Shown: positions 6,805-10,907 of the stretch, one piece after another
Layout: the number at the start of each line of letters is the position of its first letter
Numbering within the stretch: the first letter of the stretch is position 1
From: an uncultured Succinivibrio sp.
Lineage (GTDB): Bacteria > Pseudomonadota > Gammaproteobacteria > Enterobacterales > Succinivibrionaceae
Assembly (NCBI GenBank): GCA_902772715.1
Contig: CACYBT010000327.1
Location: 1 to 10,907 of the forward strand
DNA length: 10,907 nt
Direction of reading: 5' to 3'
Program-made: the position numbers and the translations under genes
The notes under the pieces: generated by a model
Databases searched by the model: none
Seen by the model: only the letters and a program-made list of their open reading frames with translations
Told to the model about the DNA's origin: nothing

Positions 6805-7350
6805 ATGACTACTATTGTATCGGTTAGACGCAACGGAGTTGTCGCAGTTGGGGGCGATGGTCAGGTGACCATGGGCCAAAGCAGTATTCTCAAAGCCAAC
6901 GCACACAAGATAAAAAAAATATTTCATGATAAAGTAATTGTCGGCTTTGCCGGATCAACAGCAGATGCCTTTACACTATTAGATCTTTTTGAAAAAAAAT
7001 TAGAAGAACACCATGGTATTTTAAGAAAATCCAGTGTTGAACTAGCAAAAATGTGGCGGTCTGACCGTGCATTAAGAAAACTTGAAGCCATCATTATTGC
7101 TGTAAATCAGGAAGATTCACTTATGATTACAGGCACAGGTGATGTAGTACAGTTAGATGACGATATACTGGCAACAGGCTCAGGCGGAAACTATGCCTTG
7201 GCCGCCGCTCGCGCTCTGTTCTACAACACTGATTTAAGCGCAGAGGAAATCGTAAAAAAATCTTTGGAAATCGCATGTAATATTTGCGTTTTCACCAATG
7301 AAAATCATGTCATTGAAACATTAGAGTCCACCAAAAAAACACAGGATTAA
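6805..7350 (+). CDS. hslV: HslV (ClpQ), peptidase subunit of the HslUV protease
   Basis: The 181-residue protein is the proteolytic part of the ATP-dependent HslUV (ClpYQ) complex, which degrades regulators and misfolded proteins in the cytoplasm. It starts MTTIVSVRRNG, so removal of Met exposes Thr2 as the N-terminal nucleophile. The family stretches GDGQVTMG (17-24), GFAGSTADAFTL (47-58), ATGSGGNYALAAARAL (123-138) and LSAEEI follow E. coli HslV closely. Lys35 aligns with the active-site Lys33 of the mature enzyme after a one-residue insertion. AGGA (6792-6795) lies 9 bases before ATG and partly inside the ftsN stop, with a gap of only 11 bases. No heat-shock (sigma-32) promoter is seen just upstream, although E. 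coli hslVU has one. Confidence 0.97.
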   Translation: MTTIVSVRRNGVVAVGGDGQVTMGQSSILKANAHKIKKIFHDKVIVGFAGSTADAFTLLDLFEKKLEEHHGILRKSSVELAKMWRSDRALRKLEAIIIAVNQEDSLMITGTGDVVQLDDDILATGSGGNYALAAARALFYNTDLSAEEIVKKSLEIACNICVFTNENHVIETLESTKKTQD

Positions 7351-7360
7351 ATAAAAGTAT

Positions 7361-8683
7361 ATGTCCGAACTTACACCACGTGAAATTGTCAGCGAATTAG
7401 ATAAATATATTATTGGCCAGTCTGATGCAAAAAAAGCAGTGGCTATAGCCCTGCGTAACCGTTGGAGAAGAATGCATTTAAGTCCTGATATCCGAGCTGA
7501 TATTGTCCCTAAAAATATTCTAATGTCAGGTCCTACCGGTGTAGGCAAAACCGAAATCGCAAGGCGTCTTGCCAAACTTGCAAAAGCACCTTTTGTGAAG
7601 GTTGAGGCTACCAAATATACAGAAGTAGGTTACGTTGGAAAAGATGTAGAATCTATCATCCGTGAACTTGCTGACGTTGCCATGAAGATTGTGAAGGAGG
7701 ATGCCTTCAAGCACAATCGAACCAAGGCAGAGGATGCTGCGGAAGAACGTATTTTGGACGTACTTTTACCCACACCAAGTGCTACAGATGAAGAAAAAAG
7801 CCACTCCTCCGCACGACAGATGTTTCGAAAGAAATTAAGAGAACATGACCTAGATGAGAAGGAAATAGAAATTGAGATTGCAGATCAGAGTCCTACGGTT
7901 AATGTTGTGGGTGGTGTTCCAGGTATGGATGATCTTAATGATCAGTTGCAATCCATTTTCAATTCCATGGGTAACCGTAAGAAAATCACAAAAAAAATGA
8001 AGATTAAGGATGCTTTTAAGATCCTTACCGAAGAAGAAGCCTCTAAATTAACGCAAGTCGACGACCTGAAGAGCAAGGCAGTCGAGTTAGCAGAAAATCA
8101 CGGCGTCGTCTTTATTGATGAGATTGATAAAATATGTCAGGATGGCAACAACGACCGTGGTACAGTCTCCCGTCAAGGTGTGCAGCGTGACCTTCTACCT
8201 CTTATTGAAGGCTCTTCTGTTAACACCAAGTATGGTATGATAAAGACCGATCATATCCTCTTTATTGCCTCTGGTGCTTTCCAAATGTCCAAACCATCCG
8301 ATCTTATTCCAGAACTGCAAGGACGTCTTCCTATTCGTGTGAAATTAGATGACCTCAGTGCTGCTGATTTTGAAAAGATCCTAAAAGAACCTCATAATAG
8401 TCTAACCAAACAATATGAAATGTTAATGAGTACAGAAAATGTCACTATTAAATTTGATGATAGTGCCATCAAGAGAATTGCCGAAGACGCGTTCAAAGTC
8501 AACGAAAGAACCGAGAATATCGGGGCAAGAAGACTACATACCATTATGGAAAAAATACTTGAGGATATTTCTTTTAGTGCTCCGGACAAATCTGGATCTA
8601 CCATTGTCATAGATGACAAATATGTGGATGAACACCTCACCGAACTTATCGAGGATGAGGATATCAGCAGATATATTCTCTAA
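7361..8683 (+). CDS. hslU: HslU (ClpY), ATPase subunit of the HslUV protease
   Basis: The 440-residue AAA+ unfoldase (E. coli HslU is 443) forms hexamers that feed substrates to HslV. The start is MSELTPREIV. Walker A is GPTGVGKT (57-64), the pore loop GYVG (90-93), Walker B VVFIDEID (249-256), sensor 1 FIASGAF (301-307) and the sensor 2 region GARRLHT (388-394). The intermediate domain lies between about 110 and 235 and varies most from E. coli. The tail DEDISRYIL matches the family C-terminus that inserts into HslV to activate it. It follows hslV by 10 bases with a weak ribosome binding site, so coupling is likely. It overlaps the next gene by one base (TAATG). Confidence 0.97.
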   Translation: MSELTPREIVSELDKYIIGQSDAKKAVAIALRNRWRRMHLSPDIRADIVPKNILMSGPTGVGKTEIARRLAKLAKAPFVKVEATKYTEVGYVGKDVESIIRELADVAMKIVKEDAFKHNRTKAEDAAEERILDVLLPTPSATDEEKSHSSARQMFRKKLREHDLDEKEIEIEIADQSPTVNVVGGVPGMDDLNDQLQSIFNSMGNRKKITKKMKIKDAFKILTEEEASKLTQVDDLKSKAVELAENHGVVFIDEIDKICQDGNNDRGTVSRQGVQRDLLPLIEGSSVNTKYGMIKTDHILFIASGAFQMSKPSDLIPELQGRLPIRVKLDDLSAADFEKILKEPHNSLTKQYEMLMSTENVTIKFDDSAIKRIAEDAFKVNERTENIGARRLHTIMEKILEDISFSAPDKSGSTIVIDDKYVDEHLTELIEDEDISRYIL

Positions 8684-8928
8684 TGAATAAAGACGAATTA
8701 AGTCCCAAGGAAAAACTTTTTTTGTCGCAGTTAGATAAACTGTACACTGAAAGTTTGGATCTAACAGAGCAATATGAGGCGCTGTTTTTGCGCCTCCATA
8801 AAGCAGAACAGGAAATTGCCGAACTAAAGAGAGAGAAAATAATTCTCCAAGAAGAGAATCAGCATCATCGTGAGATTCTGCAGACGCTCAAAGAACGCAT
8901 AGTTTCAATCTTAAACAAGCTTGAGTAG
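8683..8928 (+). CDS. zapB: Small coiled-coil protein, likely ZapB
   Basis: The 81-residue, charged, cysteine-free protein has leucine and isoleucine spacing typical of a coiled coil over about residues 13-80, with no signal peptide or membrane segment. The C-terminal 28 residues align without gaps to the end of E. coli ZapB (EENQHHRE against RENNHLKE, KERIVSILNKLE against QERLQALLGRME), and the total length is the same (81). ZapB promotes Z-ring assembly through ZapA, and in E. coli it lies a few genes from hslVU. The N-terminal half shows little similarity by eye, and coiled coils give false matches easily, so this is a moderate call. The ATG overlaps the hslU stop by one base, so it belongs to the operon. 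It is the last plus-strand gene. Confidence 0.6.
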   Translation: MNKDELSPKEKLFLSQLDKLYTESLDLTEQYEALFLRLHKAEQEIAELKREKIILQEENQHHREILQTLKERIVSILNKLE

Positions 8929-8945
8929 AAATTTCAAAGCCTCTG

Positions 8946-9929
8946 TTATTCACTGTATGGAAGTATTCCTTTTTGTTGCCATTTAACTAGTAATTTCTCT
9001 CTGTACCACATCTGAAATGCATTCACAAGATTCTGCCACAGAATATACGTTCCAGGAATAATTGCCACTACTGGATTTAAATAGGTTAGGGAAATATAGA
9101 TCCCAAAGACCATATTCTTCTGTCCTAAGGCCTGTCCTGCGCTTATTCTTCTGTTATACATCTGACCTATCCCCTTTCCGACAGCAAAATGGACAATAGT
9201 TAAAAACAGTCCTTCTAAAGCCATAATGCTAATACTAAGAGATGACTGGCCAGAATCATAGATATTATCAATAGTTTTAGCAGACATCACGATTAAAATA
9301 CCAGCCCACAGATAAAAACCGAGATCCTTTACGGAAGTAATCAAAAAATGATGCAGTTTTTTAAAAAAACGGCGGACAATAAACGCTAAAAACAATGGAC
9401 CTATAAGAATAGGAGATACCTTATAAAGAATAGTTAAACACTCATGAAAAAAAGATTGTCCCATAAGTTCCGTTATCAGCGGGAAAAAAAGAGGAATACC
9501 AATGGCTGCAGCAAAGTTACTTAAAATAATATAGGTTGTAAGTGCTGACTCATTACCTCCTATTTTACCCGTAATAACAGATGCTGAGGCCGCAGTTGGA
9601 GTAATGAAACAGATTAAAGCGCCTTCAAGCCAGAATTTATCCTCAAAGTCAAATAAATATAACAATATGGTGATTATAAATGTTATGAGAAGCTGAAAAG
9701 CAAGCAGAATAAAATGCCAGGTACTAGGCAACATCTGTTTAAAATCAATCTTTAAAAAGGCTAAAAATAAAATAATGAAAAGCATTACTGAAACATTGTT
9801 CACTACTAAATGACCAATAGGACGCAAAGGCACTGAACAAGAACAGAATTTAAAAAAAAGAAAACAGATGAGCCCAATAAACAGTGCAATGAGCAAAGTG
9901 TATGGTCTTAATTTTTTTAATATATGCAT
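8946..9929 (-). CDS. BASS/SBF-fold membrane transporter, second gene of a tandem pair
   Basis: The 327-residue protein is almost entirely hydrophobic, with about ten membrane segments by eye (roughly 12-27, 43-59, 71-91, 99-120, 131-154, 167-184, 203-218, 231-252, 263-285 and 286-306). Two glycine and polar-rich breaks match the crossing helices of the bile acid:sodium symporter fold: PTAASASVITGKIGGNES (111-128) against the PGGTASNV and RGN stretch, and SAGQALGQKN (263-272) against the EVGMQN stretch. Presumed sodium ligands are replaced (E to A267, Q to K271), so the coupling ion is unclear. The substrate is unknown. It starts 3 bases after its paralogue stops, so the two are co-transcribed, and it converges on the zapB-like gene with 17 bases between stops. 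No terminator is obvious downstream. Confidence 0.8.
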   Translation of the reverse strand: MHILKKLRPYTLLIALFIGLICFLFFKFCSCSVPLRPIGHLVVNNVSVMLFIILFLAFLKIDFKQMLPSTWHFILLAFQLLITFIITILLYLFDFEDKFWLEGALICFITPTAASASVITGKIGGNESALTTYIILSNFAAAIGIPLFFPLITELMGQSFFHECLTILYKVSPILIGPLFLAFIVRRFFKKLHHFLITSVKDLGFYLWAGILIVMSAKTIDNIYDSGQSSLSISIMALEGLFLTIVHFAVGKGIGQMYNRRISAGQALGQKNMVFGIYISLTYLNPVVAIIPGTYILWQNLVNAFQMWYREKLLVKWQQKGILPYSE

Positions 9930-9932
9930 CTT

Positions 9933-10907
9933 CTACTCTTGGTAAAAAGGAAGATGAGCTTTTGCTCTTTTATCATTGTCACGCTCACGAAAGATTATCT
10001 GTACAGCATTGAACAGATTCTGCCATAAAAGATAGGAGCCAGGAACAATAGCCACTAAAGGAGAAAGGTACAGCATAGACACCCAGATCCCAAATACAGT
10101 GTTTTTCTGTCCTAGGCCCTGACCGGCACTAATTTTCTGTCCATCAATATTTCCAACCATCTGTCCTAAAAAAAATAGAACCAAAGTAAACACCAAGCCA
10201 ATTAGAAACATAGAAATAAGAGCCAAATAACTGTTATTTAGTTTATAAATACTGTAAAAAATACGTGCAGACTGAATAATAAGAATAAAGATCCACAAAG
10301 GAAAACTGATTTTTGAACCAAGAACTGTCAGAAATTGATGGAGTTTTGGCGTAAATCTACGCAAAAGAAAACTTAGCATCAATGGCAATATCAGAATAGG
10401 AAATACCATATGCAAGATCATTAGCACATCAGTAATAAAACTTCCTGAGGTAGTATTACAAATAAATGGAAAATAAAGCGGAATAAAAATTGCGGCAACT
10501 GAATTACTGATTATTGTGTAAGTAACCTGTGCTGACTCATTACCTCCAAGTTTTCCTGTTATGACTGCAGCAGACGCCGCAGTTGGACTAATAAGGCAGA
10601 TAATACAGCCTTCAATAAGCAGTCTTACTTGTGATTCAGGATTAAAAAAAACAATATAAGCCACCATACATCCTGTCATCACAATCTGAAACACAGATAG
10701 AATCAGATGCCAGCGACGTGGTCTCATCTCCAAAAAGCGGACCTTACAGAAAGAGAAAAAAAGTAGCACAAACAGAAAAAAAGGCAGAGAGTCAACTAGA
10801 AATATAGCAACCCCGCGCACAGGTCTGGCAGAGTCAACATACGTAAAGAGAATAAACCCCAAAAAACCAAGCATAATCCCCAAAAATAGACTAGTTTTTC
10901 TAAAAAA
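9933..10907 (-). CDS. BASS/SBF-fold membrane transporter, first gene of the pair, 5' end outside the window
   Basis: This is a paralogue of the next gene downstream, with the same signature blocks: EGCIICLISPTAASAAVITG followed by KLGGNES, then SAGQGLGQKN and PGSYLLWQNLFNA. The membrane layout matches along the whole length. The reading frame stays open to the right edge (324 codons visible). A TTG at 10883 could be read as a start, but the frame continues through R-K-T-S-L-F upstream, and the paralogue has about 5-10 more residues there. The true start therefore probably lies just beyond position 10907. The presumed sodium-site residues are changed in the same way (Glu to Gly, Gln to Lys). 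Both genes probably arose by tandem duplication. They may work as two separate carriers or as a hetero-oligomer; the sequence does not say which. Confidence 0.78.
   Translation of the reverse strand, partial: FFRKTSLFLGIMLGFLGFILFTYVDSARPVRGVAIFLVDSLPFFLFVLLFFSFCKVRFLEMRPRRWHLILSVFQIVMTGCMVAYIVFFNPESQVRLLIEGCIICLISPTAASAAVITGKLGGNESAQVTYTIISNSVAAIFIPLYFPFICNTTSGSFITDVLMILHMVFPILILPLMLSFLLRRFTPKLHQFLTVLGSKISFPLWIFILIIQSARIFYSIYKLNNSYLALISMFLIGLVFTLVLFFLGQMVGNIDGQKISAGQGLGQKNTVFGIWVSMLYLSPLVAIVPGSYLLWQNLFNAVQIIFRERDNDKRAKAHLPFYQE

Noticed and set aside
10883..10907. TTG at 10883 as the start of the upstream BASS gene
   Set aside because: The frame stays open to the window edge and the paralogue has further N-terminal residues, so the gene is better treated as incomplete.

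Overview
The window reads as chromosomal, AT-rich DNA from a gammaproteobacterium. The gene order malic enzyme / rpmE / priA / argS / ftsN / hslV / hslU / zapB-like is the housekeeping order I know from Shewanella, Vibrio and Aeromonas relatives, with argS in the place that cytR holds in E. coli. AT-rich codon use together with this order would fit a host-associated Aeromonadales member such as a Succinivibrionaceae. That placement is an inference from memory and is not proven by the sequence.

Layout. Positions 37-1342 carry a short malic enzyme on the minus strand with its terminator. A roughly 330-base stretch without a gene follows, then two hairpins of opposite polarity, the minus-strand gene for ribosomal protein L31 (rpmE) and its leader. 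A compact divergent promoter region (about 2047-2097) separates rpmE from a long plus-strand run: priA, argS, an ftsN-like SPOR gene, hslV, hslU and a small coiled-coil gene resembling zapB. From argS on, the gaps are at most 11 bases and one junction overlaps, so the run behaves like one operon. It ends 17 bases from two convergent minus-strand genes. These encode tandem paralogous membrane proteins of the bile acid:sodium symporter (BASS/SBF) fold. The upstream one runs off the right edge of the window, so its start is not visible.

How the genes fit together. PriA restarts stalled replication forks, ArgS charges tRNA-Arg and L31 sits on the 50S ribosome. FtsN and the ZapB-like protein are divisome parts, and HslUV is an ATP-dependent protease whose genes lie between them. 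The malic enzyme links malate and pyruvate. The BASS pair is the only accessory-looking part and its substrate is unknown.

I found no mobile element, CRISPR array, rRNA or tRNA gene, and no clearly new system. The points most worth a second look are: an arginyl-tRNA synthetase whose HIGH signature reads A-V-H-H; a tandem BASS pair whose presumed sodium-site residues are replaced, including a lysine; a short FtsN that keeps the SPOR cysteine pair but lacks the aromatic residues of the FtsN activating region; and the hairpins and leader around rpmE.
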